Origin: Nocardioides sp. L-11A
GTDB taxonomy: Bacteria; Actinomycetota; Actinomycetes; Propionibacteriales; Nocardioidaceae
Direction of reading: 5' to 3'
Assembly (NCBI GenBank): GCA_029961745.1
Contig: CP124680.1
Location: forward strand, 4,712,001 to 4,776,000
Length of the DNA stretch: 64,000 nt
Positions 34,098-43,177 of the stretch are shown here, in pieces (position 1 is the stretch's first letter; each line of letters starts with the position of its first letter). A model generated the notes under the pieces. It was not told where the DNA came from, did not search any database, and worked only from the letters and a program-made list of their open reading frames with translations. Made by a program: the position numbers and the translations under genes.

Positions 34098-35222
34098 ATG
34101 TCCACGTCACGTGTCGCCGAGGTCATCGGCGCAGGCATCGCGGGACTCAGCGCGGCGACGGCACTCGCGCAGCGCGGGTGGACCGTCACCCTGCACGAGC
34201 GCCAGGACGCCGTGCGCGCCGTCGGCGCCGGCATCTACCTGTGGGACAACGGCCTCGCCGCCCTGGAGGGCCTGGGTGCGTTCGACGAGGCCACCCGCGG
34301 CGCCCACATCGCGCCGGCGGTCGAGGCACGCTCGTCGACCGGGCGCAGTCTGTACCGGATCCCGATCAACGAAGCGGGCGGCACTCGCTGCTTCACCGTC
34401 CTGCGGGAGACCCTGATCTCCGCGCTGCGCAGCGCCGCGCAGACCTCCGGCGTCACCCTCCGGACCGATGCGCAGTGCCTCGCGGCCGCCCCGGAGGGCA
34501 TGGTCACCTTCGCCGACGCCGAGCGTCGCGCCGACCTCGTCGTGTGCGCCGACGGTGTCGGGTCGCGGCTGCGCGACCGACTCGGGCTGGTTTCCGAACG
34601 GGTGCAGATGCGCGAGGGGGCCGCCCGCATGATGGTGCCTGTCGAAGCCGCCGGCGGGCTCGACGTGCACGCCGAGTACTTCGGCACCCGTCGCCGGGTG
34701 CTCGTCACCCCCTGCACGTCCGAGCTCGTCTACGTCGCCCTGGTCGGCGAGGCGCCCGGCGACACGGCGCCCGGAAGGAGTCCGGCCGACGGCTGGGACG
34801 AGGAGTTCGCGACACTCGGCCCGCTCCTGCGGGCACGACCCGAGTCCGTCGTGCCCTGGGGCCGCTTCGAACTGGTCCGCCTCACCGCGTGGTCGCGCGG
34901 CTCGGTCGCCTTCCTCGGCGACGCCGCGCACGCCCAGCCGCCGTACCTCGGCCAGGGCGGTGGCACCGCGATGATGAACGCCCTGTCGCTGGCCGAGATC
35001 GTCACCGCCACGCCGGACGTCACCGAGGCACTGCGGATCTGGGAGCGCGTCCAGCGCCCCGCCGTGGAGCGGACCCAGCTGACGTCGTACCGGATGCGCA
35101 CCCTCGACCGCCTCCCGAACGCGCTCCGGTCCGCGCTGCTGGTCACCGCCGCCCGGGTGCCCGGCGTCATGAGCTCCTCACTCGCCGCGACCCGGGAGCG
35201 GCCCGCGGGCCTGCCGCGATGA
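34098..35222 (+). CDS. aqdB: FAD-dependent monooxygenase of the aqd-like cluster
   Basis: The 374-residue protein has an N-terminal FAD-binding GxGxxG (VIGAGIAGLSAATALAQRG, 9-27), the DG motif VVCADGVGSRLRDRLGL and the GD motif GSVAFLGDAAHAQPPYLGQGGGTAMM. This is the class-A flavoprotein aromatic hydroxylase fold. AqdB hydroxylates 2-heptyl-4-quinolone (HHQ) at C3 to give PQS. The location between an esterase and a Hod-type dioxygenase is the reason for this assignment. GAAAGGAG precedes ATG 34098. Confidence 0.78.
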   Translation: MSTSRVAEVIGAGIAGLSAATALAQRGWTVTLHERQDAVRAVGAGIYLWDNGLAALEGLGAFDEATRGAHIAPAVEARSSTGRSLYRIPINEAGGTRCFTVLRETLISALRSAAQTSGVTLRTDAQCLAAAPEGMVTFADAERRADLVVCADGVGSRLRDRLGLVSERVQMREGAARMMVPVEAAGGLDVHAEYFGTRRRVLVTPCTSELVYVALVGEAPGDTAPGRSPADGWDEEFATLGPLLRARPESVVPWGRFELVRLTAWSRGSVAFLGDAAHAQPPYLGQGGGTAMMNALSLAEIVTATPDVTEALRIWERVQRPAVERTQLTSYRMRTLDRLPNALRSALLVTAARVPGVMSSSLAATRERPAGLPR

Positions 35223-35271
35223 GCACACCCCACCAGCCCCCGACAACGAGAAGGAATGGGAGAAGGAATCG

Positions 35272-36081
35272 ATGATCACCACGATGCGCATAGGAGACGT
35301 CGACATCGCGTTCGACGACCAGGGCTACGCCCCCACGACCCCGGCGATCGTGCTGCTGAACGGCTGGGCACACGACCACCGCGCGTGGAACCGGTTGCTG
35401 CCGTACCTGCGCGACGACTTCCGGGTCATCCGGGTCTGCTGGCGCGGTCACGGCCCGGACCGCACACCGCGCGGCGACTTCGGGGTCGCCGAGCAGACCG
35501 CGGACACCATCGGCCTGCTGGACCAGCTCGACGTCGAACGGTTCGTGCCGCTCTCGCACGCCCACGGCGGCTGGGTGGGCCTCGAGATGGCCGACCGGCT
35601 CGGTCCCGACCGGGTGCCGGCGGTCCTGCTCCTCGACCTGATCATGACGCCGCCGCCGCCGGAGTTCGCGGCGGGCGTCGCCGCGCTGCAGGATCGCGCG
35701 ACCTGGAAGGCGGCACGCGACGGGCTGTTGCGCTCCTGGCTGGACGGGAGCACGAACCAGCCGGTGCTCGACCACGTCCGGTACGACGCAGGCGGGTTCG
35801 GCTACGACATGTGGGCGCGCTCCGGGCGCGAGGTGCAGGCCGCCTACGAGCGGTGGGGGTCCCCGATGGAGCGGATGGCGCAGCTGGCCGGCGAACGCCC
35901 GATCCGGCACGTCTTCAGCCACCCCGACGCCCCGGAGTACGACGAGCTGCACGCCGAGTACGCCGCCGCCCATCCGTGGTTCAGCTATACCCGGCTCGGC
36001 GGCGAGACCCACTTCCCGGGTATCGAGCTCCCCGCCGAGGTGGCCGGCGAGCTGCGCGCGCTGCTGGACGGGCTGACCTGA
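35272..36081 (+). CDS. aqdC: AqdC/Hod-type cofactor-free 2,4-dioxygenase (alkylquinolone signal-degrading)
   Basis: The 269-residue alpha/beta-hydrolase-fold protein aligns through its length with 1H-3-hydroxy-4-oxoquinaldine 2,4-dioxygenase (Hod): GWAHDHR (Trp32, His34), FRVIRVCWRGHG, SHAHGGWVG, LDLIM (Asp122), GYDMWARSGREVQAAYERWGSPM, RPIRHVFSHPDAPEYDELHAEYAAAHPWFSYTRLGGETHFPGIELP (His247). The hydrolase nucleophile position carries Ala97 instead of Ser, so ester hydrolysis is unlikely while the His-Asp dyad of the dioxygenase is kept. These enzymes open the ring of PQS-like substrates and release CO without cofactor. Confidence 0.82.
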   Translation: MITTMRIGDVDIAFDDQGYAPTTPAIVLLNGWAHDHRAWNRLLPYLRDDFRVIRVCWRGHGPDRTPRGDFGVAEQTADTIGLLDQLDVERFVPLSHAHGGWVGLEMADRLGPDRVPAVLLLDLIMTPPPPEFAAGVAALQDRATWKAARDGLLRSWLDGSTNQPVLDHVRYDAGGFGYDMWARSGREVQAAYERWGSPMERMAQLAGERPIRHVFSHPDAPEYDELHAEYAAAHPWFSYTRLGGETHFPGIELPAEVAGELRALLDGLT

Positions 36082-36105
36082 CCCGCCCCAACCTGACTTG
36101 ATCTG

Positions 36106-36172
36106 ACGGGCCGGTGACGCGACCGCCGGACGCCGCCGCGGCGCTCGATCGGTGGGACCGTCACCGGGCCGT
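36106..36172. terminator. inverted repeat after the aqd-like operon
   Basis: ACGGGCCGGTGACG (36106-36119) and CGTCACCGGGCCGT (36159-36172) pair with one mismatch across a 39-bp loop. It may end the operon; the large loop makes this weak. Confidence 0.35.
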
Positions 36173-36234
36173 CCCGGCAAGTCGGGCCGCGCGGCCCTGG
36201 AACCCGGGCCGACGGGACCGCGAGGGTCGGCGGC

Positions 36235-37518
36235 ATGCGACCTTCACGACCTCTGCGCCTCCTGGTGCTGACGATGCTCGCCCTCGTGGCGAGTGTCCTC
36301 GGCTTTCCCGGAGCGGGCCCCGCACCGGCCACCGCCGCCCCCTCCAACGCGGGCACGATCGTCTACCTCAAGGGCTACGACGTCTACGTCGCCCGGCCCG
36401 ACGGCACCGGCGAACGCCGGATCACCACCGACGGAACCGCGGCCGAGCCGTGGGTCTCCCCCAGCGCCGCCGACAACGGCACCGTCGTCGCCGCGCGGGG
36501 AACAAGCATCGTCCGGATGGACCAGTGGGGAACGTTCCTCAACAGCTTCGATCCGCCGGACCTGTGGGACTCGGCGGCGGAGACCATCGGCGGCCGGATC
36601 GACCACGTCGTGGTGTCGCCGGACGGGTCGAGGGTGGCCTACACCTATGAGCACCACACCTGCCCTCGCTACGGCGGCCCCTGCCGACTGCGGTGGACCA
36701 CGGCGATCAGCGCGTCCACCGGCCTGACCGACGCTCGACAGTACGGCTTCGCGTACTACCCGGACCCGTCCTGGGTCACCGGATCGCGGCTGGTCACCGG
36801 CGGCGACACCGACGACCTCAACATGTTCGATCCCGGCGTCAGCCAGAACGCGTGGTTCTACGACGCGCAGCCCAATGTGACCGACCCGCACAACCTGTTC
36901 GAGCCGACGATCTCGCGCGACGGCACCATGATGGCGACCGTGCGCGGCGAGGGCGCCGAGCAGCACATCGCGAGCTGGCAGCTCAACGGGGACATCCTCC
37001 GCGGCCCGGTCGGACCCGGCCGGCCCGAGATCTGGCCGGACCTTGCCTGCAAGTGGCTCGACAGCGGCTCCTCGAGCCCGACCTTCTCGCCGGACAGCAC
37101 CTCGCTGGCCTGGGCCGACGGGGCCGGGGTGTGGGCGGTCGAGGACCCGCTGGACTGCAACGACGCGACGCTGGTGATCCCCGGCGCCTCCGCACCACAC
37201 TGGACCAACGCGGCGCTGCAGTCGGTCCGACCGGTCTACAACTTCGGCAAGGGCGCCAGCCCGACCGTCGAGGCCAAGAAGGGCAAGGTCAAAGTCGGCA
37301 AGAAGCTGCACGCCACCGCGGGATCCTGGAGCCCGGCGCCGACCGCCGTCCGCTACCAGTGGCTGCGCAACGGCAAGCCGATCAAGAAGGCGGCCTCGCC
37401 GACGTACAAGGTGAAGAAGAAGGACCGCGGCCGCAAGCTCAGCGTGCGGGTCACCGTCAGCCGGGCCGGGTACGCCGACGCGGTCGCGGTCAGCAAGAAG
37501 GTCAAGGTGCGCCGATGA
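36235..37518 (+). CDS. secreted TolB/PD40-type propeller protein with C-terminal YQWLR domain
   Basis: The 427-residue protein is a paralogue of the one at 27059. A signal peptide (MRPSRPLRLLVLTMLALVASVLGF) is followed by propeller strands: TIVYLKGYDVYVARPDGTGERRIT, HVVVSPDGSRVAYTYE, EPTISRDGTMMATVRG, SPTFSPDSTSLAWADGAGVWAVE. The C-terminal ~80 residues form the Ig-like module with VRYQWLRNGKPIKKAASPTYKVKKKDRGRKLSVRVTV and the tail KKVKVRR. It overlaps the lipoprotein gene by ATGA, so they are co-translated. Confidence 0.72.
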   Translation: MRPSRPLRLLVLTMLALVASVLGFPGAGPAPATAAPSNAGTIVYLKGYDVYVARPDGTGERRITTDGTAAEPWVSPSAADNGTVVAARGTSIVRMDQWGTFLNSFDPPDLWDSAAETIGGRIDHVVVSPDGSRVAYTYEHHTCPRYGGPCRLRWTTAISASTGLTDARQYGFAYYPDPSWVTGSRLVTGGDTDDLNMFDPGVSQNAWFYDAQPNVTDPHNLFEPTISRDGTMMATVRGEGAEQHIASWQLNGDILRGPVGPGRPEIWPDLACKWLDSGSSSPTFSPDSTSLAWADGAGVWAVEDPLDCNDATLVIPGASAPHWTNAALQSVRPVYNFGKGASPTVEAKKGKVKVGKKLHATAGSWSPAPTAVRYQWLRNGKPIKKAASPTYKVKKKDRGRKLSVRVTVSRAGYADAVAVSKKVKVRR

Positions 37519-38009
37519 GGCGGGCCGCGCTCCGGGCCGTCGCCGGCCTGGTGCTGACCCTGGCCCTCGTCGGCTGCGGCGACGACGGCGACCCGGCCGC
37601 GGACTCCCCTGCCGACGCCGGATCGGCCGACAGCCCGGGCGGCGACGTACCGGACGTACCGGACGTACCGGACGTACCGGAGGAGTGCCGCGTCGCCTTC
37701 CCCCAGGCGCTGGGACCGGCGGAGCTGAGCGAGCTCGCGCTCCTGCCCGACGGGTTCCCCGACCCGCCGGTCGAGGCGACGCTGTGCATCACCGCCGAGA
37801 CCGTCGGGGGCGCCCAGGAGACCGCGTCCTACGCCACGACGGCGTCGGCGGACGAGGTGCTCGCCGGCTACGAGACCGCCTTGGCAGCGTACGACGCGGT
37901 GCGCGACCAGGACGGCGTCGGGCGGCCGATCGTGACGGCGACCGCCGATGGCGTCACGATCCAGGTCACCCCCCAGGACGGCGGCTTCGTGCTGGCCTTC
38001 GCTCGCTGA
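37515..38009 (+). CDS. small lipoprotein
   Basis: The 164-residue product has a lipoprotein signal (MRRAALRAVAGLVLTLALVGC) with lipobox LVGC. After an acidic linker with three VPD repeats (from a 9-bp GTACCGGAC repeat), the rest is a compact acidic domain. No known fold was recognised. It is co-translated with the TolB-like gene (4-nt overlap). The histidine kinase gene starts 35 bp later, so the lipoprotein could be an accessory envelope sensor. Confidence 0.7.
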   Translation: MRRAALRAVAGLVLTLALVGCGDDGDPAADSPADAGSADSPGGDVPDVPDVPDVPEECRVAFPQALGPAELSELALLPDGFPDPPVEATLCITAETVGGAQETASYATTASADEVLAGYETALAAYDAVRDQDGVGRPIVTATADGVTIQVTPQDGGFVLAFAR

Positions 38010-38044
38010 CGTCGAACCCGTCACGCGGGGTCGCCGAAGCGACG

Positions 38045-40102
38045 ATGATGACGCATGTGTCCGCATCCGAGATCCCGACGAGGCCAGGTGACAGCCCCCC
38101 ACGTCCCCATGTCGCCGGTCTCGTCGGGTCCGGGATCGGAGTCGCCCTGATGCTCCTCGCGGCGACCACCCTCGTAGCGCTCCTCACGACGGCGGACGTC
38201 GCGGGCCCGTCGTACGAGATACGGCGCGAGCTGGCGCCGCTCGACCTGATCGCGTGCCTGATGTACGGCCCGCTCGGTGCGTTGATCGTGGTCCGCAGCG
38301 GGCATGCCGTCGGCTGGGCGTTCCTCCTGATCGCCGCCGGGTACGCCGTCACTGCCGCCGGGCAGGCCTGGACGATCCTGTGCGTCGCCCATCCCGGCCT
38401 GCCCGGAGCCGCGGTGGCGCCGCCGCTGCTGCTGACCGGGTGGACGACCGCGACCCTGACCTCGCTGCTGGTGCTGCCGTTCCTGCTGACCCCGACGGCG
38501 CCGACCGGATGGGCGCGCCGGTTCGCGGTCGCCGGTGGGGCCGTCGTCGCCCTGGCCAGCGTCTTCCGCCTCCTCCTCCAGACGCCAGGGGCACCCGCGA
38601 ACCCGTTCGTCGGCGGCTCCGAGGCGGTCTCCCACTTCGCCTACGACGCCGATGCCGGCCTGATCCCGATCTACTTCCTCCTCGGCCTGGCCGTCGTGGG
38701 CTGGCTGGCTCATCGGCTCCGCACCGGGGACGCCGAGGAGCGGCGCGGCCTGTCCTGGTTGTTCGTGGCGCTGCTCCTGGTGGCAGTGGCCTACATGACC
38801 TTCGAGATCGGCATCAGCCTCGACGGCACGTGGTTCGTCGCCGGCATCGTGCTCCTGGCGATCGCCGAGGTGATGCTGCTCGCGGCGGTCTTCGTGCTGA
38901 TCCGGCGCCAGCCGTCGTGGCGGGTGGACCTGGCGATCTCCCGCACGCTGGTCGGTCTGCTGCTGACGACCAGCCTGGTGGCGGCGTACGTCGTCTCCGT
39001 GTGGGCGATCGGCACGATCGCCCCGTGGGGCGCGGAGTCGTCGGGACTGGTGGTCGTCGCTGCGCTGGCCCTGGCGGTGCTGCCCTTGCGGGACTGGCTG
39101 CAGGGACAGGTCGAGCGGTTGGTCTTCGGCTCCGGGGCCGACCCGTCGGCGCTGTTGGAGAGGATCGCCCAGGCGATCGACGCCGGCGATCCGGACAGTC
39201 CGCAGCTGAGCAGCCTCGTCGAGGCGTTGCGCCGGGCGCTCCGGCTCGCTCGCGTCGAGGTGAGCCTCCACGACAGCACCGTGGCGTCCGCGGGCCGCCG
39301 CGACGAGGACGACGCTGATCGCGCCCTGCATCTCGACCTGCATCCGCGGGGCCGGACCGTCGGCGTGCTGACCGTCGTACCGCCCCGCGGAGAACGACTC
39401 GACCCGCGCACCGTGCGCCTGCTCCGCCAGATCTCCGGCCTGGTCGCGGTCGCCGCTCAACTGGACGACGCGAACCGCGCGGTGGAAGAGGCCCGCGCCC
39501 GGGCGGTGGAGGTGCGCCAGGAGGAGCGGCGGCTGTTGCGCCGCGAGCTCCACGACGGGCTCGGCCCGGCGCTGTCCGGCACCGCCCTCGCCCTCGCAGC
39601 GGTCCCCGCCACGTCCTCGCTGAGCGACGCCGACGCCGTGCTGCTCAGCCGACTCGTCGACGAGCTGAGCAGGCGGGCCGACGATGTGCGCCAGATGGCC
39701 CGGGTCCTGCTGCCTCCCGTCCTCGACGAGGGCCGTCTCGGCGACGCGCTGCACCTGCTGGCCGAGCGGTACTCGATGCCTCGCTTCTCCGTGACGGTGG
39801 ACGCACCGTACGCCGACCGGCTGGACGGCATCCACCAGATCGTCGTCTACCAGGTGGCGGCCGAGGCGGTGCGCAACGCCGCACGGCACGCGGGCGCTCG
39901 TCACTGCGCGGTGCGGCTGAGCCTGCCCGCCGACGGCGGGGTCCGGCTGGAGGTGTCCGACGACGGGCACGGGATCGGCGACGCCGTCGTCCCCGGTGTC
40001 GGGATGGCGTCGATGCGCGAGCGCGCCGCGGAGCTCGGCGGGACGGTCGAGGTGAGTCCTGGTGAGGAGAAGGGGACCTGTGTGGTCATGATGCTGCCGT
40101 GA
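38045..40102 (+). CDS. sensor histidine kinase, multi-helix membrane type
   Basis: The 685-residue protein has about nine or ten transmembrane helices in its first ~350 residues, a linker, a region without clear homology (350-480), then HisKA_3 with phospho-acceptor His503 in LRRELHDGLGPALSGTALALAAVP and a HATPase domain (VAAEAVRNAARHAGARHCAV, VSDDGHGIGDAVVPGVGMASMRERAAELGG). The membrane part is unusually long for the NarX class and suggests sensing in the lipid layer or of a membrane protein. Its stop overlaps the response regulator GTG (GTGA). Confidence 0.9.
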   Translation: MMTHVSASEIPTRPGDSPPRPHVAGLVGSGIGVALMLLAATTLVALLTTADVAGPSYEIRRELAPLDLIACLMYGPLGALIVVRSGHAVGWAFLLIAAGYAVTAAGQAWTILCVAHPGLPGAAVAPPLLLTGWTTATLTSLLVLPFLLTPTAPTGWARRFAVAGGAVVALASVFRLLLQTPGAPANPFVGGSEAVSHFAYDADAGLIPIYFLLGLAVVGWLAHRLRTGDAEERRGLSWLFVALLLVAVAYMTFEIGISLDGTWFVAGIVLLAIAEVMLLAAVFVLIRRQPSWRVDLAISRTLVGLLLTTSLVAAYVVSVWAIGTIAPWGAESSGLVVVAALALAVLPLRDWLQGQVERLVFGSGADPSALLERIAQAIDAGDPDSPQLSSLVEALRRALRLARVEVSLHDSTVASAGRRDEDDADRALHLDLHPRGRTVGVLTVVPPRGERLDPRTVRLLRQISGLVAVAAQLDDANRAVEEARARAVEVRQEERRLLRRELHDGLGPALSGTALALAAVPATSSLSDADAVLLSRLVDELSRRADDVRQMARVLLPPVLDEGRLGDALHLLAERYSMPRFSVTVDAPYADRLDGIHQIVVYQVAAEAVRNAARHAGARHCAVRLSLPADGGVRLEVSDDGHGIGDAVVPGVGMASMRERAAELGGTVEVSPGEEKGTCVVMMLP

Positions 40103-40776
40103 ACGGGAACGAGCCGATCCGGGTCCTCGTCGTCGACGACCACCCGGTGTTCCGGATCGGGATGGCCGCGCTGCTGCGCTCCCTCCCCGACGTCGAGGTG
40201 GTCGGCGAGGCCGCCGACCAGGCGGAGGCGCTGGCCGTGGTCGAGGAGCACGCGCCCCAGGTCGTCCTCATGGACCTCGACCTGGGCGACGACTCCGGCG
40301 TCGAGACCACCCGCGAACTCTGCCGCCGCGACCCGACCCTCGGTGTCCTGGTCATCACCATGCTCGGCGACGACGACTCGTTGTTCGCCTCGATCCGGGC
40401 CGGTGCGCGCGGGTTCCTGCTCAAGGGCGCCTCACCCGACGAGGTGGCGCGGGCCGTCCGCTCGGTCGCCAACGGCGACTTCCTGCTCGGCCCCCAGCTC
40501 GCCCAGCGCGGAGCGCTCTACCTCTCCGGCGCCCGGACCCGTGGCACCCTGCCGTTCCCGGAGCTGACCGACCGCGAGCGCGAGGTCGTGGATCTCGTGG
40601 CGCGCGGCTACGACAACGCCACGATCGCCCGTCGCCTGGTGCTGAGCAGCAAGACGGTGCGCAACTACGTCTACGGGGTGCTGGCCAAGCTCGACGTCGC
40701 CGACCGCGGCCAGCTGATCGTGCGCGCTCGCGAGGCGGGCCTGGGCGGCGAGGAGGGCGACGACACGGCCAGCTGA
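40099..40776 (+). CDS. NarL/LuxR-family response regulator
   Basis: The 225-residue protein has a receiver domain (VLVVDDHPVFRIGMAALL, Asp59 in VVLMDLDLGDD) and a LuxR helix-turn-helix (ELTDREREVVDLVARGYDNATIARRLVLSSKTVRNYVYGVLAKLDV). It forms a pair with the kinase just upstream. The next genes on the same strand, a membrane protein and five Ig-like secreted proteins, are candidate targets, and only 179 bp separate them. Confidence 0.95.
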   Translation: MNGNEPIRVLVVDDHPVFRIGMAALLRSLPDVEVVGEAADQAEALAVVEEHAPQVVLMDLDLGDDSGVETTRELCRRDPTLGVLVITMLGDDDSLFASIRAGARGFLLKGASPDEVARAVRSVANGDFLLGPQLAQRGALYLSGARTRGTLPFPELTDREREVVDLVARGYDNATIARRLVLSSKTVRNYVYGVLAKLDVADRGQLIVRAREAGLGGEEGDDTAS

Positions 40777-40955
40777 GCCGCTGAGCGTCCCTCGACCCGC
40801 GGGTCGCGGTCGCGCCGGGCGTCGTACCGGATGTCCGCCGGATGTTCGCGCCCGTTGTCCCGCCCGATGTCCTGCCCGATGTCCCGACCGACGGCCCGGA
40901 AGGTCGTGACGCGGGGACCTGACACCCGGGCCGTCCCGCCACCGAGTCTCGGAGC
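40777..40955 (+). other. intergenic region with short degenerate repeats
   Basis: The 179-bp gap before the membrane-protein gene contains several imperfect copies of a ~10-bp motif around CCCGATGTCC (40827-40895). No clear promoter or hairpin is assignable by eye, but it is the only sizeable gap ahead of the Ig-like gene array and is the likely promoter region of that array. Confidence 0.4.
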
Positions 40956-41666
40956 ATGAACGAGACCACTCCCCTGTCCTCCTCCGCGCCCGCGTCATCG
41001 GACACCTCGGCCGGCGGCGGCTTCACCGCCTGGCCGCTGCTCATCTCCCTGTGCGGGCTGCTCGGTGTCATCGCCCTCTTCCTCGAGGGTCGGCCCGACG
41101 GCAACGGCGACTTCGACTACCCCGTGACCGCCGAGGACGTGCTCGGCCTCGACCACGTTCCCTACCGGCTCTCCGGCGCGGTGGGCTACGTCCTCGCGCT
41201 GCTGCTCATCGCGGCCGCCGTGCTGTGGCGGCACCGGGTCGAGCGCCGGTTCCCCGGGTCCTCCGGCGCCACCGCGGTGTCCTACGGCGTGCTCGCCACC
41301 GCCGCCCTGGTCACCCTGACCTACGGCTGGCGCGGAGCGGTCGGCAATTACCTCCCGACCGGCGCCGAGGGCGACACCTACGACGCGGCGGGCGTCTACA
41401 GCTACTACATCATGACCGACTTCAGCCCCTATATCGCCTTCATCCCGCTGCTCGCCTCGGCGTACGGCCTGGCCTGGATGGCCTTCCGCGAGCGGCTGGT
41501 CTCCCGTGGCCTCGGTGCGCTCTCGGCACTGCTCGCGTCCGCGCTGCTGGTCGCGGTGTTCGTCACCGGCGTGCCCGGGCTGCCGTCGATGATCATCGTC
41601 GGCCTGATCGTGGCCGGTATCTGGCTCGCACTCGGTCGTAGCCCGATCACCGCGGCGCAGTCATGA
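40956..41666 (+). CDS. multi-pass membrane protein
   Basis: The 236-residue protein has about five transmembrane helices (FTAWPLLISLCGLLGVIALFL, GYVLALLLIAAAVLW, VSYGVLATAALVTLTYGW, YIAFIPLLASAYGLAWM, ALLASALLVAVFVTGV...). A hydrophilic segment LPTGAEGDTYDAAGVYSYY lies between helices 3 and 4. No family was recognised. It is the first gene of the array and overlaps the next secreted gene by ATGA. It may anchor or export the array products; this is a guess from position. Confidence 0.65.
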   Translation: MNETTPLSSSAPASSDTSAGGGFTAWPLLISLCGLLGVIALFLEGRPDGNGDFDYPVTAEDVLGLDHVPYRLSGAVGYVLALLLIAAAVLWRHRVERRFPGSSGATAVSYGVLATAALVTLTYGWRGAVGNYLPTGAEGDTYDAAGVYSYYIMTDFSPYIAFIPLLASAYGLAWMAFRERLVSRGLGALSALLASALLVAVFVTGVPGLPSMIIVGLIVAGIWLALGRSPITAAQS

Positions 41667-43177
41667 GGTGCCGCGCCATCGCCGCCGCCGTGGTCGCCGC
41701 GGCGGCCGCCGCGGCGACGTCCTCGACGGTCCCAGCACGGGCCGCGGCCCCCGATCCGGGAGGGTCGCTGTGGGACGTCACCCCGCCGGAGGTCCACCTC
41801 GACATCCCCACCAGTCCGGGCGAGGGAGCCTGGAGCGGTTGGTACAGCGGCCCGGTGACGATGCAGGTCAACGCCTCGGACAACATCGGCGTCGGTCGCA
41901 TCGAGTGGTGGCGCACCGGTGCACACGAGGACACCGGCCGGGTCGGGAGCGAGGGCACCTCCCTCACCTTCACCACCGAGGGCGTCACCACCACCAAGGT
42001 CGTGGCGACCGACCTCGCCGGACTCGAGGCGGCCGAGACCTGGGGCGTGGGCCTCGATCTGACCGACCCGACGATCACCTTCGGCGGCAGCGCGGCGAAC
42101 GGCCAACCCATCCGCCGGGGCGAGGAGCGTCGTCTCGCGATCACCTGCGCGGACGTGCCGACGGCGGTCGTCTCGTGCCAGGCCCGCATCGGCCAGGACC
42201 GGTTCGGGTTCGGGGAGCCGGTCCCCACCGTCGTCAACGGCAGCTACGCGATCCACGTCACCGCCGTCGACGCGGTCGGCCGGATGACGGAGCGGACCTT
42301 CACCTATACCGTCGTCGACCCACCGCTGCAGGTCACCGGCAACCCGACCATCGACGGCAACCCCACGACCGCGCAGGTCGGCACCGTCCTCCTCGCGCAC
42401 GGTGGCACCTTCGCCCCTGCCGCAACCCGGGTGGACTATCACTGGAAGGTCGAGGGCCGCCCCGACGTGGTCACGCCGGCGTACCAGGTGAAGCCCGAGG
42501 ACGTCGGCAAGCGCATCTCCCTCTACGCCACCGGCCACCGCGCTGAGCACGAGACCGCCACGACGCCGGTGGTCGGCAGTGTGTTGGCGGCGTCCGGCAT
42601 GTTCGACGTGGCTGGCCGTCCCGTCGTGTCGGGCACGGCGCGCGAGGGCGAGACCCTCAGGATCGTCCAGCCCGCGATCGCACCGCGGCCTCAGATCATC
42701 TCGAACTACTGGACCATCGACGGTGCGGTGGTGGAGACCGACTCGCCGAGCCTTCCGCTGACCCGCGACCATGTCGGCGCGACGGTCGAGTGCCATCAGA
42801 CCTACACCCGGCCGGGGTACGCCGAGGCTCGGGTCCCGTGCGTCTTCGCCGACGGCTCGACCAGCGTGACGGTGTCGGGGACTCCCGTGCCGCCGGGCAC
42901 GAACTCCGCCTGGAGCGTGCTGGTGCCCACCGCCCTCAAGGGCAAGGCGACCGTCGGCAAGAGGCTCCGCGCCGTGCTGCCCCAGCTGTCCGGTCCGGCC
43001 GGCAGTCACACCTACCAGTGGCTGCGCAACGGCAAGCCGATCGCGGGTGCCACCGGCTCGGCGTACAAGCTCCGTAGGGCCGACGCCCGGCGCAGAGTCG
43101 CCGTGCAGGTGACCGCCTCCACGGCCCACCGACCCGACGTCGTCTCGGTCTCGGCCGCCAAGAAGGTGCGCCGGTGA
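41663..43177 (+). CDS. secreted modular Ig-like protein 1
   Basis: The 504-residue protein has a signal peptide, then an OmpL47-like module (VHLDIPTSPGEGAWSGWYSGPVTMQVNASDNIGVGRIEWW), a Cys-paired module (RLAITCADVPTAVVSCQARIG), two further Ig-like modules (PTIDGNPTTAQVGTVLLAHGGTFAPA; PVVSGTAREGETLRIVQPAIAP) and the C-terminal YQWLR module (HTYQWLRNGKPIAGATGSAYKL) ending KKVRR. It is co-translated with its neighbours on both sides (ATGA, GTGA). No catalytic residues or LPXTG motif are visible. It may bind surface or extracellular partners. Confidence 0.72.
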   Translation: MRCRAIAAAVVAAAAAAATSSTVPARAAAPDPGGSLWDVTPPEVHLDIPTSPGEGAWSGWYSGPVTMQVNASDNIGVGRIEWWRTGAHEDTGRVGSEGTSLTFTTEGVTTTKVVATDLAGLEAAETWGVGLDLTDPTITFGGSAANGQPIRRGEERRLAITCADVPTAVVSCQARIGQDRFGFGEPVPTVVNGSYAIHVTAVDAVGRMTERTFTYTVVDPPLQVTGNPTIDGNPTTAQVGTVLLAHGGTFAPAATRVDYHWKVEGRPDVVTPAYQVKPEDVGKRISLYATGHRAEHETATTPVVGSVLAASGMFDVAGRPVVSGTAREGETLRIVQPAIAPRPQIISNYWTIDGAVVETDSPSLPLTRDHVGATVECHQTYTRPGYAEARVPCVFADGSTSVTVSGTPVPPGTNSAWSVLVPTALKGKATVGKRLRAVLPQLSGPAGSHTYQWLRNGKPIAGATGSAYKLRRADARRRVAVQVTASTAHRPDVVSVSAAKKVRR

